Of a DNA stretch of 64,000 nt, positions 14,699 to 26,700 are shown in pieces; within the stretch, counting starts at the first letter, position 1, and every line of letters begins with the position of its first letter. Position numbers and translations under genes: made by a program. Under the pieces are notes generated by a model. It ran no database searches. It was not told the DNA's origin and worked only from the letters and a program-made list of their open reading frames with translations. The DNA comes from Cotesia glomerata (taxonomy: Eukaryota > Arthropoda > Insecta > Hymenoptera > Braconidae): NCBI RefSeq assembly GCF_020080835.1, contig NC_058164.1, positions 13,214,142-13,278,141 on the forward strand. Direction: 5' to 3'.

Positions 14699-17677
14699 CT
14701 AGTTTCTGTCATTTGCTCTTTTTCTTTCAATGGAACGCAGCTCTGTAAGCACTTCTGTGGCAAAAGTGCTTGTAGCGTTCCAAGCAGTTTGATTCGACAA
14801 CATTGCATCTACTATTGTTTCTGGTTGGATTCTCCAGTTCAGGATCCTCTCTAACTCCTCACGCTGAGGATCGAAACGTGGACACACAAAGAAAACGTGC
14901 CTTGCGTCCTCAATAACCCCTGGACAAGACGGGCACTCCGGAGAATCGTCGTGCTTAAAGCGGTGCAGATACTCTCGAAAGCACCCATGTCCTGACAACA
15001 TCTGCGTTAGGTAATAGTTGACTTCACCATGGTTTCGGCTCAGCCAAACGTCGATCTTTGGTATGAGGCGGTGTGTCCATCTTCCTTTTGCTGCGGCGTC
15101 CCACTCAAGTTGCCATCGCGAGATGCTGTGCTGCCGTTCTTCTGTTCTTAGTTCTTCAGCGCTCAGTGTAGTTGACCTCTTTCGATGGTAAAGGGCCCGT
15201 CTTTCTTTAGCTAAGACTCTAAGCGGCAGAGTTCCAGAAATGACGCACACTGCTTCCTCTGATATTGTTCGGAACGCGCTGGCTACTCTTAGCGCGCTCA
15301 GTCGGTAAACCGGACATGCTTTCCTCCATGATTCTTGGGTCTCAAGTGCGTCGGACCAAATGGATATCCCATACGTGAGGACCGATGTAACTACTGATGA
15401 TAGCAATAACCTCCTTGTCTGCTTCGGGCCACCGATGTTGGGCATCAATCGTACTAGGTTAGCCACTACTGCTGATGCTTTGGCGGTCACGTGTTCAACT
15501 TGTTGTTTGAAGTTAAGTCGGGAATCGAGCATCACTCCCAGATATCGAATGAATGGTTGGGATGTGATTTCTTGGTCTCCGACGTTTAAATTGATCGTTT
15601 CCACCACTTTTCTGCTAGTGATAAGTACAGCCTCGGTCTTCTGTTTAGCCAGTTGTAGGTTTACTGTGTCCATCCACTGGTTAATTCGCTCAAAGGTGAT
15701 CGTGAACATATGATTTATCTCATCAATATGCTTGGCGACGATTACTACGGCTACGTCGTCCGCGTACGCTACCAGTTTGACATTTCTTGGTAGTTTCAGT
15801 CTCAGCAATCCGTTGTACATGATATTCCAGAGAAGTGGACCGAGAACAGAACCCTGCGGGACGCCTCCAGTAACATCATACTCCTTTGGACCATTCTTCG
15901 TGTCATATCTAAGGACTCTATTCGTGAAGTAGCTAGCGACTATCCTTCGTAGATATCCTGGTACGTTCATCTCTTGAAGAGCTTGCATGATGCGATCCCA
16001 GTTGGCGGAGTTGAAGGCATTTTTGATGTCTAGGGTTGCCACCAGACAATATTTCTTCGTTCCACCCTTCCATCTGGTACCGGCGATTGCGTCTTTGGCT
16101 ATACCGACAACCAGGTTGATTGCGTCCAGGGTTGATCGTCCTTTTCGAAATCCGTACTGATTGTCTGCTAATAGTGGATCGACAACTGCTTCTATCCTTT
16201 GGTGGATTATACGTTCGAGAATCTTACCGACTGTATCCAACATGCAGAGTGGACGATAAGATGACGGTTCTTCCGGTGGCTTTTTTCCTTTAGGAAGTAG
16301 TACCAGCCGTTGTTGTTTCCACTTCCGAGGAAAAATCCCTTCCTTCAAGCAGATGTTGTAGACATCGAGGAATAACGCTGGCGCTGCTTTAATAGATGTT
16401 TTCAAGGCAATATTAGGGATTCCGTCCAATCCCGGCGCTTTATTATTCCCGACGCGGTTACAAGCTTCCATCAGTTCTTCTTTCGTCACAGGTGGGATAT
16501 CATTCAGTTCGACTTGTGTCAACAGGTAGTTGAAAACGCGCTGTCGTGGAAACAGTGCAGTCACGATCTTCTGTAGGAGTTGAGGACACGTAGGAGACGG
16601 CATTGGCTGGTATTTCAAGTTTGCCATGACTACCTTGTAAGGTCTGCCCCACAAGTCTTTGTCCACCTCGTTGATTAGCTCTTTCCAGCAGTTCTTCTTG
16701 CTATCCTTGATGGCTTTGTTTAAGTCTCGACGAGCTTTCTTGTATTCTGCGACTAGTTCCGCTGAGTCAGGCCGCCGATAACCACGCTGAGATATTCTTC
16801 TTTTCTTGAGACACTCTTTCCGTAGAAAGCTGATGTGTTCGTTCCACCAGAGCACCGAAGGTCTTTGGTTCATGCCCCGTTTACGGGGCATGCAGGTGTC
16901 GCAAGCCTGGGTCACTCTCTTCATCAAGTCCTTGGTCATTTCTTCTGCAGATCCAGTAGTAAGCGGTTCACTATTTAGGGCAGCTACTAGAGCACCTGGG
17001 TCAAAGGATTTCACCTTTCACCCAACGATGTCAAGTTTCTTAGCCGGTCTTCTAGGATTCTGGTCCTTTGATACTTCCCAGAGAATCGCATTGTGATCGC
17101 TGGCCGTGTAGATCTCCATCACCTTCCAGTCGTAGTTTCCTCTGATGAGGCTGCTGCTGACAAAAGTAAGATCCACAATAGAACTTGCGTCTCCTTTAGT
17201 GTACGTCGGCGCATCGCCGCTGTTTAACAATACTACATCTAACGTAGAAAAAGCTTCCAGTAGTTCTTTACCTCGAGCGTTGGTGTGTTTGCTGCCCCAT
17301 TCTACTGCCCAGGCGTTGAAGTCTCCAGCTATTGCCACTGGGTAGTACTGCTTTGCGTCCTCCGTCAGTCGATCCAGAAAGTCCATGAATTCAACAATAG
17401 TGAGGCTAGGTGGTGTGTAGCAGCTGTAAAAGCGGATGCCATCTACCGATGCTGCTACAAAGCCGGCGCTGCCATTGTTAACGACACTCTGGAAGGGGAG
17501 CTTGCGACAGGACCATATGACAGCTTTTTTGGTGCAGTCAGTTTCCCATGGTTGGCCGCCGAGGTGTTTATACGGTTCCGATATAAGCACAAGGTCAAGC
17601 TTCTGTTCACGTACTGTCTGCATGAGCAAATCATGTGCCGCTTCACAGTGATTGATGTTTAGTTGCAGTATTCTCAT
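14699..17677 (-). pseudogene. LINE ORF2: endonuclease plus reverse transcriptase, one in-frame stop
   Basis: The product nicks target DNA and reverse-transcribes the element RNA. The endonuclease part (17677-17018) starts MRILQLNINHC and shows VLISEPY, AGDFNAWAVEWGS, IVDLTF and SDHNAI, which are APE-fold catalytic motifs. The reverse transcriptase part shows YGFRKGRSTLDAI, TLDIKNAFNSANWD (motif A Asp), GVPQGSVLGPLLWN (motif B), AYADDV (motif C catalytic pair) and RYLGVMLD. The C-terminus has CPSCPGVIEDARHVFFVC, a CCHC motif typical of the R1 clade. A TGA at 17020-17018 separates the two parts in the same frame, so a single base change stops an otherwise open frame of about 990 codons. ATG at 17677 overlaps the ORF1 stop. 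Confidence 0.9.
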
Positions 17678-19203
17678 TTTCGTTTATCAGTTATCTTCTT
17701 GAGTGCCTCTTGGTATACTGGGCATCTGCTTGTGCCGGCATGATGGGCGTTATTCTCTGTACCGGATTGATCCGCACACAGTGCGCATTTAGCAGGCTTA
17801 TTACATTCGGCGATTTTGTGTCCCTCTTCTCCACATTTAATGCAAAGTTTGGAGCGGTCGACTTTACTTGTGCACTGAACCGCACGGTGTCCAAAATGCC
17901 ACCATTTATAACATCGGACTGGTCTTAGTACTGTTCTAATACGACAATTGGTCCAGCCGATCCTAATCTTACCGTGTTCTCCTACCACTTTCTGCGCTAC
18001 CGTTGCTGCCAGAGTCACCGACGCAATTTGTGTTCTGCTACGTAAGACCTTACGAATTTTAATGGCCTCTACTGTTATACCACAATCGTTTCCAGCTGCC
18101 TCTTGTAAAAGCTGTTAGAATGTCATCTTTAGTTGTAGTATCGTCAATATCGCGAATTTCCAGGTCTTCTTCAGGTCCTGTACTAATGACATTTGCGTCC
18201 TCCTTAAAAGTATTCCCGCGATAGTCTTCTGCAGATCTTTACCTCTATCACTACTGCCTTTCGACAGCGTGATGAGAATGTTCCCTGTCGCGGTCCTGCG
18301 TATCTTCTCGACTGTGTTGCGGACCTGATCTGGGCGAACGTCCGCCTTGATCCGTGTAAGTATTTCAGAATACTTATCTTTGTTCGCTGGACGGATAATA
18401 AGTGCCTCCGGTCTCGTTGCAGTTCTTCTTGGCTTCTGGTTCGGCTTCGGTGGAGGCACCAGAGGTTTTTCTGGGAGCAGTTTCTTGCGCTCCTTCTTCT
18501 TGTCCTTTCTGGACTGCACCTTTTCCCAGCCTGGCTTCTTGTTCTGTTCACAAGAGTTTTGTGGAAGATCCTTAACCACTTCCTGCTTCTTGATGGGATG
18601 ACCAGGTCCAACGTCTTTCAGCTTCTTGGGAGTATGAAAAGCTCCGCCTTCGGGAGAACGAATTTTTCTTTTCAACTTCCTCAGGATGCGGCCGTCTTGG
18701 TCAAAGGATTCAGTCTCTGCCGTTGTGATAGTTTCACTTTCTTCTTCAGCGACTGATTCTCCGTCACCTTCGGCTCCAGTGTCCATCGCTTCTTCAACAA
18801 CCACTTGACTGTTTCTCTCCGATGTAGCACAAGGGGTGCGGTGTAATGATGAGCGCCATTCTTCGTCCAGTTTCTTGAATCTTCCAAGAGCATTGACTAC
18901 ACCGGTTGTCTTGGTCTTTATCTCCTTGTGGATATTGACCTTAGTTTGGACAAACTCTTGCAGCTCAATGGTCAGCTTCTCAAGGCGCTCCAACGCTTGC
19001 GTTCTCTTCATGTCAGCGCTTGCTTCAATCGCTGCTTGTTGAGCATGAAGCCCGTTTCTATTCATGTTTGTTTCCTGTAACGTACTCATACTTTTTTTAT
19101 TTACCAGCGCATCGTACGGAGTGGAGCGGGTTGCCATAACTAGGAACGGGTGTACCCTCGGAGATAGTACTCCTACCCCAGTTCCCTGAGGCCTAGCCGA
19201 CAC
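17674..19203 (-). pseudogene. LINE ORF1 (Gag-like, CCHC knuckles), frameshifted
   Basis: An RNA-binding Gag-like protein of the LINE. The open part at 19203-18115 has a coiled-coil-like, charged N-terminus (MKRTQALERLEKLTIELQEF), a Lys/Arg-rich middle and a segment around ALIIRPANKDKYSEILTRIK that resembles R1-clade ORF1. The C-terminal part (18018-17674) lies in another frame. It carries CYKWWHFGHRAVQC, where the second Cys of knuckle 1 is Trp, then an intact CIKCGEEGHKIAEC and a third Cys/His cluster. A frameshift lies near 18114-18100, and another frame opens at 18611-18204, so the gene is broken. Its stop overlaps the ORF2 start (ATGA). Confidence 0.8.
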
Positions 19204-19629
19204 TTAGCTAGTCCCGGAATACACGGACGGACTAGACTCGCTCGGAGCGGTGAAGATTCCGATCTCTAACACTCACTGCGTACTTCCTGATCAAGGCCCG
19301 AAGTGGCTGGCTCCTGATCCACTGCTGCAGCTTTCACCTCGGCAGAGCAAGCTCACATCAGCCGTGGCCTGCATCGTCGGAAACTACGATACAGGTTCCG
19401 GACACTCCCAGTGAGTTACAGCAGGAACCAATCGTCTTGCTAGGTCAGTTAGTGTGACCAACCCATTAAAGGGGAGTTTTGTCCACGGGAGCTTATTTTG
19501 TTTGGTTATTTTGCTTGGCTCCTACCCGCTGTACCTCATCAACTAAGAGATTAAGTGTCATCCAAGGACAGCGAGCGTTCTCCCATCCGCTCGGGGAGAC
19601 GCGCCCGGTAGCAGTATCTCTTCTGCCCC

Positions 19630-19631
<2 letters not shown>

Positions 19632-19672
<41 letters not shown>
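19632..19672. repeat. (TG)n microsatellite, right flank of the LINE
   Basis: About 20 TG units next to the LINE 5' end. Together with the tract at 14376-14437 it is the split target of the insertion. Confidence 0.95.
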
Positions 19673-19673
<1 letters not shown>

Positions 19674-20362
19674 TAGTATGTGAACCGCTTATAACTTTTG
19701 AACGGCTTGACCGATTTCATCGCGGTTGGTGCCATTCTTAAGAGCTCGGGCAACTTAGATTTTTAAAACTATTTGGACTAATTCAGATCAATAGATTTTG
19801 AGAAATCTTAAAAAAACTAAAAAAAACTCTTTTTTCAAATGTGGTTTTTTTGGAATAACTTTTAAACGGCTTAAAGGTTTAATTCAAAAAATTGATCAGC
19901 TCTTAAACTCAAAAAACCACGTCGATCGCTACCAGTCCGGTCAAAATCGGCTGATTCATTCGAGAGATATCGTGAACGAAAGAAAACAGAAAAAAGTGTT
20001 TTTTCGGAATAACTCCAAAATTCCTTGCGCGATCAACTCAAAACTTAAGATTCTTCGTAAGTCTTAGAAAACTGCGTCGAATGCTTCTAACCGCGTAAAA
20101 ATCGGTTTATTCATTCAAAAGTTATTGTGGTTTAAAAATTCAAAAAATAGTGTCTTATCAAATCTCTATCAGACTTTTGAGCTCGAAGAGCTTTAAAGGA
20201 TAGGAAAGCAATCTCTTTGAGCTCGGAAAGCTCAAAATTAGCCATAAATTGTATTTTTGAGCTCGAAGAGCTCAAAAACGTCAGTGGTGCAATTTTAAGC
20301 GCCTAAGTATGGAATTAGCGGGAAGTTGCAGGGATGGCTTTCAGGGTCAACCGTTTTCCTAA

Positions 20363-23300
20363 CTTTTATTTCATAATCTCTGGTCGACACTGAGTATTGA
20401 ATTTTTTTAAGTCAAATTCATGACAAATAAGTCAGAAAATGCAATTTATCGGGCTGTCACTTGTTGTCCATTGGGGTAATCGATCAATTATAGGACTGGA
20501 ATTTTTCTGTAAACTATCCTCTACAATTTTCAGAAGTTTTATTTCTTAATCTCCGATAGACACCGAGGATTGCAATTTTTTAAGTCAAATATGTGACAAC
20601 TAAGTCAAAATCGATGTTTAAATAGTGGTCACTTGGTGCCTATAGTGTTAATCAATTGATCAAGTGTCTGGAAATATTATTCAGAGTATCCTTTACATTT
20701 TTTAGTGGTTTTCTTCTATATCTACCGATGGACGGCAAGGATTATGTTTGTCAAGTTTAAATTTGTGACAAAAAAGTCAACAAACGCCTTCTTCCGAGCT
20801 GTTAATTGGTTTCTATGGGGTCAATCAATCGATTTCATGTTTGGAAATCTTTTTTTACGTCTACTCTATGATAACCATTAGTTTTCTTGATTAATCTCCG
20901 GTAGACACCGAGAATTAAATTTTTTAAATCAAATTTTTGACAAATGTCATAAAATCTTTTTTCTGGGGTTGTTTCTTGGTGTCCATAGGGTTGATCGATC
21001 GATTATCGGTTTAGATATTCTCTTTGGAGTCTACTTCATGATCAACCTGAATTTTTCTCTTATTATCTACCGTAGACATAGAGGGTGGAATTTTTTAAAT
21101 ACAAATTTGTGACAAATAAGTAAAAATGCCTTTTATGGGGCTGTTACTTGGTGTCCATGGTCTTAATCAATCAATTATAGGTTCTCGAATCATCTGTAAA
21201 GTATCCTCTACGAATTTAAGAAGTTTTTTTTCTCAATCTCCGCTAAACGGCTAGGATTTAATTTTTTAATTTCAGATTCGTGACGAATGAATCACGAAAC
21301 GCCTTTTAGAGGGCTGTCAATTGAAGTCCATAGGGTTGATCAATCGATAATATTTTTGAAAATTTTCCGTAGAGTTGACTCTATAATAAACAATTGTTTT
21401 TTCATAATCTCCTGTGGACACCGCGGATTGGATTTTTTAAAATCAAATATGAGACAAATAAGTAAAAACAAACGTCTTTCGGAGCTGTTACTTGGTGTCC
21501 ATGGGGTAATTCGCTAGATCATGGGTACGTGAATCTTTATTGGACTATTTTTGAATAATTTATCCAGTTTCCTTGCTTTCTTTCCGATAGACACCTCGGA
21601 TTAAATTTTTTGAATTAATATTTGTGACAAATAAGTAAAAAAATGCATTTTATGAAGCTACTTCTTGGTGTCCATGGAATTGATCGATTGATTATCGTTT
21701 AAAAATATCATGTAAAGTATTCTCGACAGTTTTCAGAAGTTTTCTCTCTTAAACTCCGGTTGACACCGAGGATTGAATTTCTAATGTCAAATTCATGACG
21801 AATAATTTAAAAATCGCCATTTATGGGGCTGTCACTTGTTGTCTATTGGGTTGATCGATCAATTATGTGTCAGGAATGCTTCTGTAGACTATCCTTTACA
21901 ATTTTAGGGAGTGTTATTCTTTAATCTCTGATAGACACTGAGGATTGAATCTTTCTAAGTCAAATTTGTGAGAAATAAGTCAAAATCGATTTTTATGTTA
22001 CTGTTACTTGGTGCCTATGGCACTTGTTGTTAATCAATTAGGTCTATACACTTTCCAGTAGTTTTCTCTCTTAATCTCCGCCGGACGCTAAGGATTATGT
22101 TTTTGTAATTCAAATTTTTGACATATAAGTCAAAAAACGCCATTAGCCGGGCAGTTAATTGGTGTCTTTGGGGTCAATAGATTGATTTTATGATTGGAAG
22201 TCTTCTGTCAAGTCTGATCTATAATAACCATTAGTTTTCTTAAATAATCTTCGGTAGACACCGAGGGTTGAATTTTCTAAAGTCAGATTTTGACGAATAA
22301 TTCAAAAAACGCCGCTTACGTGGCTATTAGTTGGTGTCTGTGCGATTGATCGGTCAATTATTGGTCTGGCAATCTTCTGTAAAGTATCCCCTGAAATTTT
22401 AGAAGTTTTCTCCCTCAATTTTCGATGGACAGCGAGGATTGAATTTTTTAAAGTCAAATTTGTGACAAATAAGTGATAAAATCTGTTTTATGGAGTTGTT
22501 TCTTAGTGTCCATAGGGTCGCTCGATCGATTATCGGTTTGGTTATTCTCTGTAGAGTCTTTTTTATGATCAACCTGTATTTTTTCTCATTATCTCCCGTA
22601 GACATCGAGGGTGGAATTTTTTAAATTAAAATTTGTGACAAATAAGTCAATAAATGCCTCTTGCCAGGCTGTTAATTGATGTCTATGGGTTGAATCAATC
22701 GATGTTAGGTTTGGAAATCTTCTTTTATGTCTACTCTAAAATTATCATCAGTTTTATTGGTTAATCTCCATTAGACACCGAGGATTGAATTTTTTATAGC
22801 CAGATTTGCGACAAATAAGTCCAAAAACGCTTGTTATGGTGTTGTTTTTTAGTGTTCATAGGGTTGCTCGATCGATTATCGGTTTGGATATTCCCTGTTG
22901 AGTCTCTTTTAAGATTAACATGAATTTTTTTTTTATTATCTCCGGTAGACATCGAGTCTGGAATAATTTAAATTAAAATTTGTTACATATAAGTAAAAAA
23001 ACACCTTTTATTGGGCTGTTACTCGGTTTCAATGGGGTTTATCGATCAATTATGGTTCAGGAAATTTTTGGCAAAAATTCCTCTACCATTTTTAAAAGTT
23101 TTCTTTCTTAATTTCGGGTGGACACCAATGATTCAATTTTTTAAAGACCAATTTATGATAAATAAGTCAAAAAATATATTTTACGGGGTATTTACTCGGT
23201 GTCCATGGGGTTAGTCGATCGAAAATTTGTCTGGAAATTTTCTGTAGAGTCTACTCTATTATAACCATAAATTTTTGTCCATAATAACTGGTGGACACTG

Positions 23301-23376
23301 AGTATGGAATTTTTTGAAGTTAAATTTATTACAAATAATTCAAAAAACTCCATTTATTGGGCTGCTGCTTGTTGTC
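20363..23376. repeat. Satellite array block 3
   Basis: About 17 monomers of the same satellite. The run at about 20780-21230 matches 4300-4760 in monomer order, including the variant with a TTATTATCTACCGTAGACAT arm. Higher-order similarity therefore spans the large insertions. Confidence 0.9.
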
Positions 23377-23787
23377 TTTTTTACAAAAATGAATAAGGCT
23401 GTGAAGCAGGAAAGAATAGGAGTTACGGTAATTATTACGTGAAGCGTTCCACTTTCACGTAACAGTATATTGGTAGAAAAGGATTGAGAAAGGAATGTGG
23501 AGAGGATCATCTTAATGTGAGTTTAAAGAATATGCCAGATAAAATTATCAGATTGCTCGGACTGGGGTTCGAACCCAGATCCTTCCGAATAAATGTCGGC
23601 TACTCTACCGTTTGAGCTATCCGGTTTATACTAAATTGCCTGTCGCTTATTCTATATACATTAAGCCACACCGTCCATCTTACGGCAAGCATTTTTACGA
23701 ATATAAATAATGCTGTGAAGCGAGAAAAAATAAGAGTTACGGTAATTATTACTTTAAGCGTTTCACATTCACGTAACAGGATATGCG
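23377..23787. mobile_element. Insertion with direct terminal repeats and a tRNA-like core
   Basis: This 411-bp piece interrupts a satellite monomer. About 93 bp at 23378-23470 are repeated in the same orientation at 23691-23784. Both copies contain GGCTGTGAAGC or TGCTGTGAAGC, then AGTTACGGTAATTATTAC and TTCACGTAACAG. Between them, on the minus strand, lies a tRNA-like sequence. Direct repeats around a tRNA-like core suggest a small terminal-repeat retroelement or a composite SINE; I do not recognise a described family. Confidence 0.5.
23554..23626 (-). tRNA. tRNA-like sequence or tRNA pseudogene (Lys-like)
   Basis: On the minus strand the D arm reads TAGCTCAAACGGTAGAGTA. The T arm is CTGGGTTCGAACCCCAG, with a perfect 5-bp stem, and TCCGAGCA follows as the 3' acceptor strand. 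The 5' acceptor strand (AACCGGA) pairs at only four of seven positions. The anticodon loop reads CATTTAT, with A where the universal U33 belongs, and TTT in the anticodon place. These defects argue against a working tRNA; an internal Pol III promoter of a SINE or a pseudogene is more likely. Confidence 0.55.
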
Positions 23788-26700
23788 TTGATTGAGTGAA
23801 ACGATTAATTATGGGTCTGGAATTCTTCTGTAGACTATTCTCTACAATTTTGAAGAGTTTTATTTCGCACTCTCCGATAGACACCAAGAATTAAATTTTC
23901 AAATGTCAAATTTTTGTCAAATAAGTCAAAATTGATTTTTATGTGGTTCTTACTTGGTGCTTATGGGTTTTATTATTCGATTATGGGTCTGAAAATGTTA
24001 TGCGTAGTATCCTCTACATTTTCCAGTAATTTTCTTTCTTAATCTCCAGTGGACGCTAACGATTATGTTTTTCAAATTCAAATTTATGACAAACAAGTAA
24101 AAAAACGTCTGTAGACAGGATGTTAATTGGTGTCTATGGGGTTAATAGATTGACTTCGGTTTGGAAATCTTCTGTCAAGTCTACTTTATAATTACCAGTA
24201 GTTTCCTTGGATAATCTCCAGTAGACACCGAGGATTTCATTTTTTAAAGCCAGATTTGTGACAAACAAGTCCAAACACGCGTTTGACGTGGCTATTAGTT
24301 GGTTTCTATGGGGTTGATCGGTCGATTATTGGTCTAGCCATGTTTTGAAGAACATCCTCTAGAATTATAGAAGTATCCTTTCTTAATTTCCGATGGACGG
24401 CGAGGATTGAATTTTTTAAAGTGAAATTTGTGACAAATTAGTCATCAAACGCTTTTTATGGGGTTGATTCTTAGTGTCCATAGGGTTGCTCGATTGATTA
24501 TCGGTTTAGATACTGTCCGTTGACTGTCGTTTAAGATTAACATGAATTTTTTTCTTATTATCTCTCGTAGACATCGAGGCTGTAATTTTTTAAATTCAAA
24601 TTAGTGACAAATAAGTAGAAAAACGCCTTTTATGAGGCTGTTACAGGTGTCCATGGAGTCAATAGGCTTGATCGATCAATTATAGGTCTCAAAATCATCT
24701 GGTTAGTATCTTCTACAAATTTTAGAAGTTTCTTTTTTCAATCTCTGCTGGACGGCTAGGATTGAATATTTTGAATTTAAATTTGTCACGAATAAATCAA
24801 AAAACGCCTTCTATGGGGCTGTAAATCAGTGTCCATAGGGTTGATCAATCAATTATGTGTTTTGAAATCTTTTGTAAAGTCAACCTCATGATAAACATAA
24901 TTATTTTTTCATAATCTCGTGCAGACACCGTGGATTGGATTTCTACAATCAAATTTGCGACAAATAAGTCAAAATCGATTTTTATGTAGCTGTTACTTAG
25001 TGCCTATGGGGGTTTATCAATTGATTATGGTTCTGAAAATATCAAGCACAGTATTCTTTACTATTTCCAAAAGATTCCTTTCTTAATCTCCGGTAAACAC
25101 CATGGATTATGTTTTTTAAATTCAAATTTGTAATAAATAAGTCTAAAAAAGCCTGTACCCGCGCTGTGAATTTGTGACGATGAGGTAAATCTATCGAATT
25201 TGGGTCTGGAAATTTTCTGTAGACTATCTTTTACAATTAAAAGACGTTTACTCACTTCCTTTGCGGTGGCAACAAATAAATGAATTGGTTAAATTCAAAT
25301 TTGTGACAAATACGTCAAAAAACGCCATTTATGAAACTGTTGATACGTGTCCATGGAGTTGATCGATTAATTAATATCTGGAAATATTCTGTAGAGTATT
25401 CTGTACAATTTGCAAAAGTAACCTTCCTTAATTTCTGGTGAACTCCAAGGATTCAATTTTTTAGAGTCAAATTTTCAATAAAAAAGTTAAAAAATACATT
25501 TTATGGTGCTTTTACTTAGTTTTCATGGGGTTAATCGATTCAATATTCGTCCGGAAATCTCCCGTAGAGTCTACTCTATTATTACCAGAATTTTTTTTAT
25601 CATAATCTCTGGTCGACACTGAGTATTGAATTTTTTGAAGTCGAATTCATGACAAATAAGTCAAAAAATGCCATATATGGGGCTGTCACTTGTTGTCGAT
25701 TGGGTTGATCGATCAATTATAGGTTTAGAATTTTTCCATAGACTATTCTATACAATTTTGAGGAGTTCCATTTCTTACTCTCCGAAAGACACCGAGGATT
25801 GAATTTTTAAAGGTCAAATTTATGAGAAAGTAGACAAAGAACGCCATTTATAGGCCTGTCACTTGTTGTCTATTGGGATGATTCGATCAATTATGGATCT
25901 GGAATGCTGATGTAGACTATCTTTTACAATTTTAAGGAGTTTTATTTCTTAATCTCCGATAGACACCGAGGAATGAATTTTTTTAAGTCAAATTTGTGAC
26001 AAATGAGTCAAAATCGATGTTTAAGTGGCTGTAACTTGTTGCCTATGGTGTTAATCAATTGATTGAGGGTCTGGAAATATTATTTAGAGTATCCTCTACA
26101 TTTTCTAGGAGTTTCTTTATTTATTTACCGATGGACGCAAGGGATTATCTCTGTCAAATTTAAATTTGTGACAAAAAAATCAACAAACGCCGTTTTTCGG
26201 GCTGTTATGTGGTGTCTATGGGGTTAATCAATCGATTTTAGTTTTGAAAATCTTTTGTCAAGTCTCCCCTATGATAACCATTAGTTTTCTTGATTAATCT
26301 CGGGTAGACAACGAGGATTGAATTTTTTAAAATCAGATTTGTGACAAATAAGTCCAAAAACGCCTTTTATGTGGGTATTAGTTGTGTTATACATAGTGTC
26401 TATGGGGTTGATCAGTCAATTATTGGTCTGGCAATTAAAAAGTCGTCTACTAAATTTCCGATGGACGGCGAGGATTGAATTTTTTAAAGTCAAATTTGTG
26501 ACAAATAAGTCATAAAACGCTTTTTATAGGGTTGTTTCTTAGTGTCCATAGGATTGCTTGATCGATTATCGGTTTGGATATTCTCTGTTGAGTCTCGATC
26601 TAGATTAACATGCATTTTTTTCTTATTATCTCCCGTAGACATAATTGGTGGAATTTTCTAAATTCAAATTTGTGACAAATAAGTAAAAAAATACATTCTA

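Larger units (their letters stand above)
14438..19631 (-). mobile_element. Near-full-length non-LTR retrotransposon (R1-clade type)
   Basis: An element of about 5.2 kb on the minus strand. Its 3' end is a poly(A) of about 18 bases at 14438-14455, and its 5' end is at 19631. ORF1 is Gag-like with CCHC knuckles. ORF2 has an APE-type endonuclease, a reverse transcriptase and a C-terminal CCHC motif. The ORFs overlap by ATGA. Both ends abut (GT)n, and a truncated relative at 45498 also sits in (GT)n. Microsatellite targeting is known for some R1-clade families (Waldo, Mino). The copy is decayed: one nonsense codon in ORF2, frameshifts in ORF1 and a damaged first knuckle. Confidence 0.85.
14224..20362 (+). 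repeat. AACTTCCCGC-family repeat, copy ii, split by a LINE
   Basis: The left part (14224-14437) starts AACTTCCCGCTAAG and runs into (GT)n. The right part (19632-20362) resumes in (TG)n and ends TTCAGGGTCAACCGTTTTCC followed by TAA. Both outer flanks are satellite, and together they give the expected T-rich monomer stretch, so the target was a T run. A subterminal TTAGCGGGAAGTT near the right end is the inverted complement of the left terminus. It has no coding capacity and looks non-autonomous. I cannot place it in a named superfamily. Confidence 0.75.

Noticed and set aside
17145..18756. Plus-strand frames across the LINE
   Set aside because: They are opposite-strand by-products of ORF1 and ORF2, whose motifs are clear on the minus strand.
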